A stretch of DNA of 64,000 nt from Parafrigoribacterium_A sp035571875 (GTDB lineage Bacteria; Actinomycetota; Actinomycetes; Actinomycetales; Microbacteriaceae), in the NCBI GenBank assembly GCA_035571875.1, contig DATNBR010000043.1, forward strand, positions 1 to 64,000, given 5' to 3'. The translations under genes were made by a program, and so were the position numbers. This document shows positions 45,629-53,869 of this stretch, in pieces (position 1 is the first letter of the stretch; each line of letters opens with the position of its first letter). The notes under the pieces are model-generated. The model made no database searches. It worked only from the letters and a program-made list of their open reading frames with translations, and was not told the DNA's origin.

Positions 45629-46306
45629 TCACGCGGGCGGGTCGGGCCTCTCGCGACGCAGCCGGTTGGCGAGCGGTGCCCAGACGATCACGGCGACCGC
45701 CACACCGAGCAACAGACCGCCGAGCGTGTCGGTGAGCCAGTGCGCGCCGAGGTAGGTGCGGCTCAGCATCATCAACACCGTGTAGACGACGCCCGCGATC
45801 CACACCCAGGTGCGCCAGAAGATCAGGATGAGAACCGCGGCCATCGTCGCGGCATTCGCCACGTGCCCCGAAGGGAATGAGCCGGGGTCGGATGCCACCA
45901 GTTGGTCCAGGGGACGGGCGCGCCCCATCACCTGCTTGAGCACTTGCACGAGACCGACGCTGAGACCGGTCGCCACCGCGAAGAACAGCGCCGCCCAGAA
46001 GCGACGCAGCACGCACAGGATCGCGATGATCAGCAGCGGCACGACGAAGGTGGCGAACCACCCGCCGCCGAGGAAGTTCATGGCGAGTGCCGGCACCCGC
46101 CAGAAGGGGCTGCGATGCTCGACGATCTCGGCCATCCACTCGGCATCGATCTCGGTAGCGCCGGCGCGGGCCGTGATGAGGAACCCGCCGCCCACCACGA
46201 GTGCGAGCGCGGCCAGCCCGCTGACGACGGGCCAGAACCGTGACACGCGTCGTGTCGTCTTTGCGGAGGGACCCGCCTTGGCTGCGTCGTGGAGTTCTGC
46301 GGGCAT
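45629..46306 (-). CDS. PAP2-family membrane phosphatase
   Basis: 225 residues from the ATG at 46306; a start at 46387 would run into the neighbouring arabinofuranosidase gene. Five to six helices. The lipid phosphatase signature is complete: KQVMGRARP, FPSGHVANA and SRTYLGAHWLTD (K-x6-RP, PSGH, SR-x5-H-x3-D). Likely dephosphorylates undecaprenyl pyrophosphate or another lipid phosphate on the outer face. Confidence 0.88.
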   Translation of the reverse strand: MPAELHDAAKAGPSAKTTRRVSRFWPVVSGLAALALVVGGGFLITARAGATEIDAEWMAEIVEHRSPFWRVPALAMNFLGGGWFATFVVPLLIIAILCVLRRFWAALFFAVATGLSVGLVQVLKQVMGRARPLDQLVASDPGSFPSGHVANAATMAAVLILIFWRTWVWIAGVVYTVLMMLSRTYLGAHWLTDTLGGLLLGVAVAVIVWAPLANRLRRERPDPPA

Positions 46307-46362
46307 CCATCCACGGTAGCCACTGCGCCTATGCATTCGCCGAGCCTGGCACGTGCCGACCG

Positions 46363-47874
46363 TCAGCCGAGCGAGAGCGCCGTCCACGACACGGGCGGCA
46401 GGGTGACCGTGAGCGTTCCGCCCTCGATCACCGCGCTGTCGTTCGCGGTGAGCCCGACGCGCTCCTGCGCATCCAGCGTGTTCTTCGCGTAGACGTCCTC
46501 GTCACTCAGCGTCTGCGCGTCGAGCACTCGAACGCCCGCGAGAGCCTGGATGTCGATCGTGACCGTGGTCTCGTGCGACTGGTCGCGATTGACGAGGAAG
46601 ACCGCGGTGCGGCCGGTCTCCTCGTCGAGTGTGGCAACGGCATCCACGAGGGCGACCTCGCCGTAGGCCTCGGTCGAGTACGTCTCCGAGTCGAGCTTCA
46701 GCTCCAACGCGACGCCGCGGGCGAGCTGAGACGTCAGTGCGAACGGGAAGAACGTGGTCTGCCGCCAGCTGTCCCCTCCCGGCTCGGTCATGATCGGCGC
46801 GATCACGTTCACGAGCTGAGCCAGGGATGCCGAGGTCACCCGGTCAGCATGCTTCAGCAATGAGATGAGCAGGCTGCCCACCACCACCGCATCGGCGACC
46901 GAATAGGCGTCTTCCAGAAGGCGCGGCGCAACGGGCCAGTTGTCGAGGCCATCGATCTTGTCGACGTCGTGGTAGCGGTCGATGTACCAGACGTTCCACT
47001 CGTCGAAGGAGATGTTGATGGTCTTCTCACTACCGCGCACGGCCTTCACGTGGTCCGCGGTGGCGACGACCGATTCGATGAAGCGATCCATGTCGACGGC
47101 CGAGGCGAGGAAGCTGCCGAGGTCGCCATCCTTCTCCTCGTAGTACGCGTGGCAGGAGATGTAGTCGACGTCGTCGTAGGTGTGGCCGAGCACGACCCGC
47201 TCCCACTCGCCGAAGGTCGGCATGTGCGCGCTGGATGAGCCGCAGACGACGAGTTCGAGGGAGGGGTCGAGCTGGCGCATCGCCTTCGCCGCTTGCGACG
47301 CGATCTTGCCGTAGTCATCCGCCGAGCGGTGGCCGAGCTGCCACGGCCCGTCCATCTCGTTGCCGAGGCACCACATCTTCACTCCGAAGACATCCGTTCG
47401 GCCGTTCTCGACCCGTCGATCAGACAGAGCCGTGCCCGAGCGGATGTTGGAGTACTCGAGCAGGTCGAGCGCCTCAAGCGTGCCCCGGGTTCCGAGGTTC
47501 ACCGCGAGCATCAGTTCGCTGCCCACCTTGTCGAGCCAGGACGCGAACTCGTGCAGGCCCACCTCGTTGGTCTCGGTCGAGTGCCAGGCAAGGTCGAGCC
47601 TGCGGGGGCGCTCGGCACGGGGACCGACGCTGTCTTCCCAGCGGAAGCCCGAGACGAAGTTGCCGCCCGGGTAGCGGATGGTCGAGACACCGAGTGCCCT
47701 GACCAGCTCGATGACATCCTCGCGAAAGCCCTCGGCATCCGCGGTCGGGTGGCCCGGCTCGTAGATGCCGTCGTAGACGCAGCGTCCCAGGTGCTCGACG
47801 AAGGAGCCGAAAAGCCTCCGGTTGACTTCGCCGACCCTGAAGTGCGGGTCGATGGTGAGGTGCGCGACGGACAT
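46363..47874 (-). CDS. abfA: GH51 alpha-L-arabinofuranosidase
   Basis: 503 residues from the ATG at 47874 (MSVAHLTIDPHFRVG). GH51 motifs: GEVNRRLFGSFVEHLGRCVYDGIYEPGHP, STIRYPGGNFVSGFRWEDSVGP, MWCLGNEMDGPWQ (acid/base Glu after N), and INISFDEWNVWY (nucleophile Glu). Cytoplasmic; removes arabinofuranose from arabinoxylan or arabinan oligomers. Lies 41 bp after the ABC permease genes of the second importer, forming one operon with them. Confidence 0.94.
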   Translation of the reverse strand: MSVAHLTIDPHFRVGEVNRRLFGSFVEHLGRCVYDGIYEPGHPTADAEGFREDVIELVRALGVSTIRYPGGNFVSGFRWEDSVGPRAERPRRLDLAWHSTETNEVGLHEFASWLDKVGSELMLAVNLGTRGTLEALDLLEYSNIRSGTALSDRRVENGRTDVFGVKMWCLGNEMDGPWQLGHRSADDYGKIASQAAKAMRQLDPSLELVVCGSSSAHMPTFGEWERVVLGHTYDDVDYISCHAYYEEKDGDLGSFLASAVDMDRFIESVVATADHVKAVRGSEKTINISFDEWNVWYIDRYHDVDKIDGLDNWPVAPRLLEDAYSVADAVVVGSLLISLLKHADRVTSASLAQLVNVIAPIMTEPGGDSWRQTTFFPFALTSQLARGVALELKLDSETYSTEAYGEVALVDAVATLDEETGRTAVFLVNRDQSHETTVTIDIQALAGVRVLDAQTLSDEDVYAKNTLDAQERVGLTANDSAVIEGGTLTVTLPPVSWTALSLG

Positions 47875-47915
47875 GTGCTTCTTTCGAGTTGAGGTGACGG
47901 TGGAGAAAGGCGGCA

Positions 47916-48827
47916 CTACTTGAGGCTGCCGAGGGAGAGCCCGCCCTGCCAGTACTTCTGCAGCGAGAGGAAGGCAATGACGAGCGGGATGACCGACACC
48001 AGCGAACCGACGATGATGAGTCCCCAGAGCGAGTGGCCCCCGCCATTGTTCGCCGAGGCCTGGCCCTGCCAGAGCCCGAGGCCGACGGTGATCGGAAACA
48101 ACCGGGTGTCAGACAGCATGGCGAGAGGGAGAAAGTAGTTGTTCCAGCAGCCGACTATCGACAGCAGGAGCACCGTGATGAACGCGGGCCGCAACTGCGG
48201 CAGCGCGACCTGTGCGAAGGTGCGAAATTCTCCGGCGCCGTCGACCCGCGCGGCGTCGAGGAGCTCATTCGGCACCGCATCCGCCGTATAGACCTGCATG
48301 AGATAGACGCCGAAGGGATTGAGCAGAGACGGCAGGATGACCGCCCAGATCGTGTCGGTGAGCCCGAGGCCCGAGAGCAGCACGAAGGTCGGAATCACCA
48401 GGGCGGTCAGCGGCACCATGACCGACCCGAGCAGGAGTGCAAAGGAGAAATTGCGACCCCGGAATCGGTACTTCGCGAACCCGTAGCCGGCCAGCACGGC
48501 CAGAACGGTGGCCCCGATGCCGCCGGCGAGCGCGTAGAACAGCGAATTGCCGAGCCAGCGAAGATAGATGCCGTCGTTGTAGGTGAAGAGGTCGACGAGA
48601 TTCGGGACGAGTGCGAAGGTCTTGTCGAACCACATCGCACCGGCCGAGCCATTGAACAGCCCGCCGACATCCTTGGTGCTGGCAACAATGAGCCACCAGA
48701 CCGGAATCAGAAAGTAGACGACGAGCGCACCCAGAAAAAGATGGGGCAGGAGGAACCCGCGTCGGCGCTTCTTTCCATCCCGGGTGTGGCGGTCGATCGA
48801 GGCGATTCGGGCAGAGGTGGTCGTCAT
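47916..48827 (-). CDS. Carbohydrate ABC permease, MalG type (second importer)
   Basis: 303 residues from the ATG at 48827, which overlaps the preceding permease stop (ATGA). First helix ~26-47 (HLFLGALVVYFLIPVWWLIVAS). EAA loop ELLDAARVDGAGEFRTFAQVALPQLRP. Ends LQKYWQGGLSLGSLK, typical of the family. Followed by abfA. Confidence 0.92.
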   Translation of the reverse strand: MTTTSARIASIDRHTRDGKKRRRGFLLPHLFLGALVVYFLIPVWWLIVASTKDVGGLFNGSAGAMWFDKTFALVPNLVDLFTYNDGIYLRWLGNSLFYALAGGIGATVLAVLAGYGFAKYRFRGRNFSFALLLGSVMVPLTALVIPTFVLLSGLGLTDTIWAVILPSLLNPFGVYLMQVYTADAVPNELLDAARVDGAGEFRTFAQVALPQLRPAFITVLLLSIVGCWNNYFLPLAMLSDTRLFPITVGLGLWQGQASANNGGGHSLWGLIIVGSLVSVIPLVIAFLSLQKYWQGGLSLGSLK

Positions 48828-49789
48828 GACAGGATGCTCCCGCGCTTGCGAGTGAGGAAGAGAAAGATGTACACGGCGATGAACACGATGATGCCGAGGG
48901 CGAAGGAGATCGCGGACGCATAGTTGAAGTTCGCGTACGAGAAGGCCTGAGTGAAGGCGTAGAGGTTTGGCGTGAAGTCCGGTGTTATCGAGCCGTTCGA
49001 TACGAGCCTGAGGATCGCCGGTTCGGTGAAGAACTGCAGGGTACCGATCAGCGCGAACACCAGGATGAGAACGAGCGCCGAGCTGACCATCGGAATCTTG
49101 ATCCGCAGCGCGACCTGCCTGGCGTTGGCCCCGTCGATTCTGGCGGCTTCGTACAGGGAAGGGTCGATGCCCTGAAGCGCCGCATAAATGATGATCATGT
49201 AGTAGCCCGCCCACTGCCAGGTCACCACGTTCATCAGCCCGCCAAAGATGTTGTCGGGTGATAGCGGGAACGGCGCCGACGCGCCGAAGAGACCGAACAG
49301 TTGCTGGAGCGGGCCGAAGGTTGGGCTGTAGAGGAAGCCCCACATGAGCGCCCCGATGACCGCGGGGATCGCATAGGGCAGGAAGATCATGAGTCGGGCG
49401 AACCGAGCGAAACGGGTCGTGATCGCGTCGAGCACCAGGGCTAACGAGAGCGACACGAGCATCTGCACCGGTATCAGTACGAGAGCAAAACGGACCACGA
49501 ACCAGATCCCACTGAGGAACGACGGATCGGTGAACGCTTTGATGTAGTTGTCTGCACCGGAGAAAATCGTGCCGGTCGCGAGCCCCTTGCTGAACAGGCT
49601 CAGGTAGAAGGCATAGCCAAGCGGTGCGACAAGAAAGACGAGGAAGACGACGGCGAACGGGCCCACGAAGAGCCACCCGGTCAGCGAGCGCATGCGCCGT
49701 CCTGACCCGCGAGCCGTGCCCTTCCGTGCGCTCGGTGCGCCCGAGCCGCGAAGCGGCGAGGGCGCAGGGATCGCTTGTACGTTTGCCAT
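48824..49789 (-). CDS. Carbohydrate ABC permease, MalF type (second importer)
   Basis: 321 residues. First helix ~38-60 (LFVGPFAVVFLVFLVAPLGYAFYL). EAA motif SLYEAARIDGANARQVALRIKIPMV. Separated by 92 bp and a strong hairpin from the binding-protein gene upstream. No ATPase gene nearby. Confidence 0.92.
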   Translation of the reverse strand: MANVQAIPAPSPLRGSGAPSARKGTARGSGRRMRSLTGWLFVGPFAVVFLVFLVAPLGYAFYLSLFSKGLATGTIFSGADNYIKAFTDPSFLSGIWFVVRFALVLIPVQMLVSLSLALVLDAITTRFARFARLMIFLPYAIPAVIGALMWGFLYSPTFGPLQQLFGLFGASAPFPLSPDNIFGGLMNVVTWQWAGYYMIIIYAALQGIDPSLYEAARIDGANARQVALRIKIPMVSSALVLILVFALIGTLQFFTEPAILRLVSNGSITPDFTPNLYAFTQAFSYANFNYASAISFALGIIVFIAVYIFLFLTRKRGSILS

Positions 49790-49837
49790 TCGACGATCCT
49801 TCGTGGAGTCGGAGGTGAGTAGGGGTTCGTGAGGTGC

Positions 49838-49873
49838 TCACCGGTCCCGGAGCCGTGACTCCGGGACCGGTGA
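49838..49873 (-). terminator. Intercistronic hairpin after the second solute-binding protein gene
   Basis: A perfect 15-bp stem (CACCGGTCCCGGAG against CTCCGGGACCGGTG plus an outer T-A pair) with a 6-nt loop CCGTGA, 8 bp beyond the stop of the binding-protein gene. Same position as the hairpin at 42190-42215. Confidence 0.75.
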
Positions 49874-49881
49874 CGCCTCTG

Positions 49882-51252
49882 CTATTTCTCCGAGACGGTG
49901 AAGCCCTGCGACTTCGCGTACTTGACGATCTTCGCCTGCAACTCGGTCGCGGCATCCGCCCCGCTGATCTTGCCCGCGTTGATCTTCACGGCCACTGCTT
50001 GCAGCTGCGCGTAGTAGTACACGGTGATCGGCGCGTAGACAAAGCCCTTATAGGCGTTCTCCGCGGGGATGTACACGTCCTTGTTCGCCGTCTGGCCATT
50101 GAAGAACTCGGACTTGTTGTTGATGAACTCCTCGGACTTCAGCACGCTCTGGTTGAGCGGGAAGATGACCTGGTTCTTCCATCCATCCGCGAGCGAATCG
50201 GGGTCGGCGTACAGTCCCATGGCCACCTCGGCCGCTAGCTTCTTGTTCGTGGCCTGGCTGGTCACCGCGAATGCCGAGCCGCCCCAGTTGACGGAGACCG
50301 GGTTCGCCTTGTCCCACTGCGGCAGCGGCGCAACCGCCCAGACGCCCTTCGATGCTCCGACGCCGACGCCCGCACCCGTCAGGTATCCAGGAGCCCATGC
50401 CGCCGAGGTGTAGGTGGCGTACTTGCCGCCGACGACGCCGGAGATGTAGTCCGTGGTGAACTGGTCCTGGGTGCCGACGAGGCCCTTCTTGACGAGTCCG
50501 GCCCAGTAGTCGAGAACATCCTTCGACGCCTGGTCGTCGAGCTTGATCGAGAGCTTCTTCGGGTCCTTGAGGTCGTACTTGAAGGGCTCTGCGCCCTTTT
50601 GAATCTGCAGCGCCATGATCTCGGCGGGCACGTTGGCGCCGAAGTCACCGAACACCGGTCCGCCGGCGGCCTTGACCTTCGCGGCGTCCGCGTCATACTC
50701 CTCCCACGTGGTGGGTGGAGTCGTGATGCCGTACTTCTCGAACACGTCTGTGCGGTAGATGAGCGCCATCGGGCCACCATCGACCGGGATCGCGTAGACC
50801 GACGAACCCTGCGAGACGTCTTTCCAGGCACCCGCGCTGAAGTTGTCCTTCACCTTGTCGGCACCGTACTTGCTGATGTCGACGAGCGCGTTCTGGATCT
50901 CGTAGCTCGAGAGGTGGTCGGCCTCGAGCATGACGACATCCGGAAGACCCTTGCCCGCCGATATCGCCGTCTGCACCTTGGTGTACTCGTCGTTACCCTG
51001 GCCGACGTTGTTCCAGCAGACCTGAACGTCCTTGTGCGCCTTGTTGAAGTTGTCGACGACCTTGGCCATGTTGGGATACCAGGCCCAGACCGAGACCTGC
51101 GGCGCATCCTTGTAGACCATCTTGTTGGTGCAGTTGGTGAGCTTGGGGCTCGTGCCCTTGTCGGAGTTCGTTCCTCCTCCGCCAGAGCAGGCCGCGAGCA
51201 TCGCGGCGATCGCAAGCGCGGAGACGACCGCACCCAGAGCTTTCTTCTTCAC
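49882..51252 (-). CDS. Sugar ABC transporter solute-binding lipoprotein (second importer)
   Basis: 456 residues from the GTG at 51252, preceded by GAAGGG. Lipoprotein signal VKKKALGAVVSALAIAAMLAAC with Cys22, then SGGGG. Binding-protein fold with GQGNDEYTKVQTAISAGKGLPDVVMLEADHLSSYEIQ, SSVYAIPVDGGPMALIYRTDVFEKYGI and AAWAPGYLTG. Upstream of two permeases and abfA, so the likely ligand is an arabinose-containing oligosaccharide. Operators for the neighbouring LacI lie just upstream. Confidence 0.92.
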   Translation of the reverse strand: MKKKALGAVVSALAIAAMLAACSGGGGTNSDKGTSPKLTNCTNKMVYKDAPQVSVWAWYPNMAKVVDNFNKAHKDVQVCWNNVGQGNDEYTKVQTAISAGKGLPDVVMLEADHLSSYEIQNALVDISKYGADKVKDNFSAGAWKDVSQGSSVYAIPVDGGPMALIYRTDVFEKYGITTPPTTWEEYDADAAKVKAAGGPVFGDFGANVPAEIMALQIQKGAEPFKYDLKDPKKLSIKLDDQASKDVLDYWAGLVKKGLVGTQDQFTTDYISGVVGGKYATYTSAAWAPGYLTGAGVGVGASKGVWAVAPLPQWDKANPVSVNWGGSAFAVTSQATNKKLAAEVAMGLYADPDSLADGWKNQVIFPLNQSVLKSEEFINNKSEFFNGQTANKDVYIPAENAYKGFVYAPITVYYYAQLQAVAVKINAGKISGADAATELQAKIVKYAKSQGFTVSEK

Positions 51253-51311
51253 TGTGTTTCCCTTCGATGTGCTTCGTTGCGAGGACTTCGTTGTCGGAAG
51301 GTAGTGCGGGT

Positions 51312-51339
51312 CTACAACGTTGTAGGAAAACGTTGTAGA
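51312..51339. promoter_or_regulatory. Tandem LacI-type operator candidates upstream of the second importer
   Basis: CTACAACGTTGTAG (51312-51325) is a perfect 14-bp palindrome with a central CG. GAAAACGTTGTAGA (51326-51339) repeats its right half 17 bp on. A sister site CTACATCGTTGTAG lies at 52591, in front of the lacI gene between them. Confidence 0.75.
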
Positions 51340-51425
51340 GACATAGTGCAGAATGCGGATGCCGGCTGTCAAGCCCTCGCGCCGCTTTGGCTCGAAATGC
51401 GGCCAGTTCGTGACGCGGAGGGCCG

Positions 51426-51495
51426 AACGATGCGCCATTTCGTTATCGATGCTGGCGCCATGACACCCGCATCGATAACGAAACGGCGCATCGTT
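51426..51495. repeat. 70-bp intergenic hairpin
   Basis: The arms 51426-51452 and 51469-51495 are 27 nt and pair at 26 positions (outer end AACGATGCGCC, inner end CGTTATCGATGC), with a 16-nt loop. It starts 4 bp beyond the LacI stop. It may end the lacI transcript, but there is no T run. The arms contain TCGTTATCGAT, the half site of the operator at 59190-59209. Confidence 0.6.
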
Positions 51496-51499
51496 GTCG

Positions 51500-52522
51500 T
51501 CAGGGAGCGGCGACGGCGCTGGACTCGCGCTCGACCACCCGGAACGCCGAGAGGTGCTCTCGTGGCGGCAGTTCGACATCCGGTTTCGCGATGCGTTCCT
51601 TCAGGAAGCGCACAGCCACCTCCGCGATCTCGTCCCGGCCGGGTTCGATCGAGGAGAGCGTCGGCAGCGTGTACCTGGTCTCGTCAATGTCGTCGAAGCC
51701 GATCACGGCGACGTCGTCGGGAATGCGGATGCCCGCTTCCTGCATCACTCGCATCGCACCGAGGGCGATGAGGTCGTTGAAGGCGACGACGCCGTCGAAC
51801 TCGACCCCGGAGTCGAGCAACTGCTTCATCGAGCTCGCGCCCTCGGAGCGGAACCAGCCACCGACCTCGCCGATGAGACGCTCATCGAAATCGATGCCGG
51901 CCTCGGCGAGAGCCTGCTGATACCCGGTCAACCGAAGACCCGCGGAGCCTATGACCTCGCCCCGGTGAGCACCCAGGGCGACGATCCGTCGGCGGCCCTG
52001 GGCGAGCAGGTGCTGCGTCGCCGCCTTCGCCCCCTCCGTGTTCTGCATCGTGACGTGGTCTGATGGCCCGTGGAAGATACGCTCCCCTAGCAGCACCATG
52101 GGCGTGGTCACGTCCTCGAGCAGGTGAGCGTCGTCCTCTCCGAGTCCGAGCACGCTGTACAGGATGCCATCTACGGCCTGCATGCGTGCGCCGTGCACGA
52201 GCTCCAACTCGCGCTCGCGATCGCCGTCGGACTGCTCGATGATCACCGAGAGCCCCTCCTTTCCCGCAGCGCGCATCACGGCATCCGCGAGTTCGGCGAA
52301 GTAGGCGTTGCGCAACACAGGAATGATGAGGCTGATGACGCCCGTGCGACCGGAGCGCAGTCCCCTGGCCGAGAGATTCGGGTGGTAGCCGAGCTTCGCG
52401 ATCGCGTCTTCGACGCGCTGCTTCGTCTCGGCGCGGATGTACGGGTAGTCGTTGATGACGTTCGACACCGTCTTGATCGAGACCCCGGCCTCGCGGGCAA
52501 CATCGTGCATCGTCGTCGCCAT
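51500..52522 (-). CDS. LacI-family regulator of the arabinofuranosidase/ABC cluster
   Basis: 340 residues. HTH at residues 3-25 (TTMHDVAREAGVSIKTVSNVIND), hinge LSARGLRSGRTGVISLIIP, effector domain with DGVVAFNDLIALGAMRVMQEAG and DVAVIGFDDIDETRYTLPTLSSIEPG. Palindromes CTACAACGTTGTAG before the binding-protein gene and CTACATCGTTGTAG before its own start suggest repression of both. Confidence 0.93.
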   Translation of the reverse strand: MATTMHDVAREAGVSIKTVSNVINDYPYIRAETKQRVEDAIAKLGYHPNLSARGLRSGRTGVISLIIPVLRNAYFAELADAVMRAAGKEGLSVIIEQSDGDRERELELVHGARMQAVDGILYSVLGLGEDDAHLLEDVTTPMVLLGERIFHGPSDHVTMQNTEGAKAATQHLLAQGRRRIVALGAHRGEVIGSAGLRLTGYQQALAEAGIDFDERLIGEVGGWFRSEGASSMKQLLDSGVEFDGVVAFNDLIALGAMRVMQEAGIRIPDDVAVIGFDDIDETRYTLPTLSSIEPGRDEIAEVAVRFLKERIAKPDVELPPREHLSAFRVVERESSAVAAP

Positions 52523-52590
52523 CCGTACCCCTCCCGCGGGCCCTGTTCTATCGGCTCTGTCGCAACCGAAAGTGTGTCGCCCTCAGGACA

Positions 52591-52604
52591 CTACATCGTT
52601 GTAG
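52591..52604. promoter_or_regulatory. LacI-type operator candidate before lacI
   Basis: CTACATCGTTGTAG, one mismatch from the perfect palindrome at 51312-51325, 68 bp upstream of the lacI start; consistent with autoregulation. Confidence 0.7.
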
Positions 52605-52639
52605 CCGGGGTCGCCGCACACCCCGCCTCCACTCCCGCG

Positions 52640-53869
52640 TCAGCGAGAGAGCGCCGGCACCGAGCGAGGCCGCACCACGAGCCACATCACGAACAGAGAC
52701 ACGATGGAGGTGCAGATCATGACGCCACCCATCGGCACGGCGCTCGTGACACCGAACAGCCCGACGATCGGCGAGATCACCCCGGCCGAGCCGAAGTTCA
52801 CCGCACCCATCACCGAGGCGGCCGTTGCCGCCTCTCCTCCGTGCCCGGCGAGCGCGAGCACCTGCTGGGTGGGGAACGCGAAGCCGCACGCGGTGATGAA
52901 GAACCACAGGGGAATCAGGATGCCGTACAGACCAACATTGTTCAGGTCGAGCACCACGATCACCGTCGCCGAGATCAGCATGCCCACCACCGCGCCGCAG
53001 AGGATCCACTGCGGCCCGACGTACTTCGCCAGCCGCGAGCTCGCCTGCACCCCGAACACGACGCCGATCGAGTTGACCGCGAACAGTAGTCCGAACTCCT
53101 GCGCCGACATGCCATAGATCTGTTGAAAAAGCAGCGGCGCGACCGAGAGGTAGGCGAACAGCCCGGAGAACGTCATGCCGGCGATCACGATGGTGCCGAC
53201 GAAGACGCGGTCGGAGAACAGCGCGCGATACCGCTGGCCCATCGTGCTGTGCCCGGCATCCGCTCGGCGCGCGGCGGGCTGGGTCTCGACGAGGAAGAAC
53301 ACCGCGGCGATCGCGACGAGCACTCCGTAGATGGTGAGGAAGACGAAGATGCCGCGCCACTCGACGATGCGCAACAGTTGAGAACCGATCACCGGAGCCA
53401 GGATGGGAGCTAGCCCGCTGACCAGGGCAAGTCTCGACAGCATCCGCACGAGCGGAAGACCGCCGAACAGGTCGCGCACCATGGCCATGGCCACGACACC
53501 ACCGCCCGCAGCTCCCATACCCTGCAGCAGCCGGAAGACGCCCACCCACGCGACGTCGGGAGACAGCACGATGCCGAGACTCGCACCGATGTGCAGCAGG
53601 GTGGCGATGATGAGCGGCATCCGTCGCCCGACCTTGTCGCTCCACGGGCCGACGAGCAGCTGCCCGATGGCGAAGCCGATCGTGGTCGCGGTGAGGGTGA
53701 GCTGCACGGCGACCGCGGTCGTGTTCAGGTCGGCCTCGACCGCGGGGAACGCCGGAAGGTAGAGGTCTACCGAGAATGGTCCGAGCGCGGTGAGAGCGCC
53801 GAGCACGAGAACATAGACGAGCCTCTGGCGATTCGAGAGCGAATCGCCAGGGTGTACAACGGTGGTCAA
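52640..53869 (-). CDS. MFS transporter, Bcr/CflA drug-efflux type
   Basis: 409 residues from a TTG at 53869 that overlaps the GH1 stop (TTGA). Twelve helices. Family signatures: LGALTALGPFSVDLYLPAFPAV at helix 1, GPWSDKVGRRMPL (motif A), RLLQGMGAAGGGVVAMAMVRDLF (motif C region). Proton-driven export is expected; substrate unknown. Coupling to a beta-glucosidase is unusual and suggests export of an aglycone or excess sugar. Confidence 0.87.
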   Translation of the reverse strand: MTTVVHPGDSLSNRQRLVYVLVLGALTALGPFSVDLYLPAFPAVEADLNTTAVAVQLTLTATTIGFAIGQLLVGPWSDKVGRRMPLIIATLLHIGASLGIVLSPDVAWVGVFRLLQGMGAAGGGVVAMAMVRDLFGGLPLVRMLSRLALVSGLAPILAPVIGSQLLRIVEWRGIFVFLTIYGVLVAIAAVFFLVETQPAARRADAGHSTMGQRYRALFSDRVFVGTIVIAGMTFSGLFAYLSVAPLLFQQIYGMSAQEFGLLFAVNSIGVVFGVQASSRLAKYVGPQWILCGAVVGMLISATVIVVLDLNNVGLYGILIPLWFFITACGFAFPTQQVLALAGHGGEAATAASVMGAVNFGSAGVISPIVGLFGVTSAVPMGGVMICTSIVSLFVMWLVVRPRSVPALSR

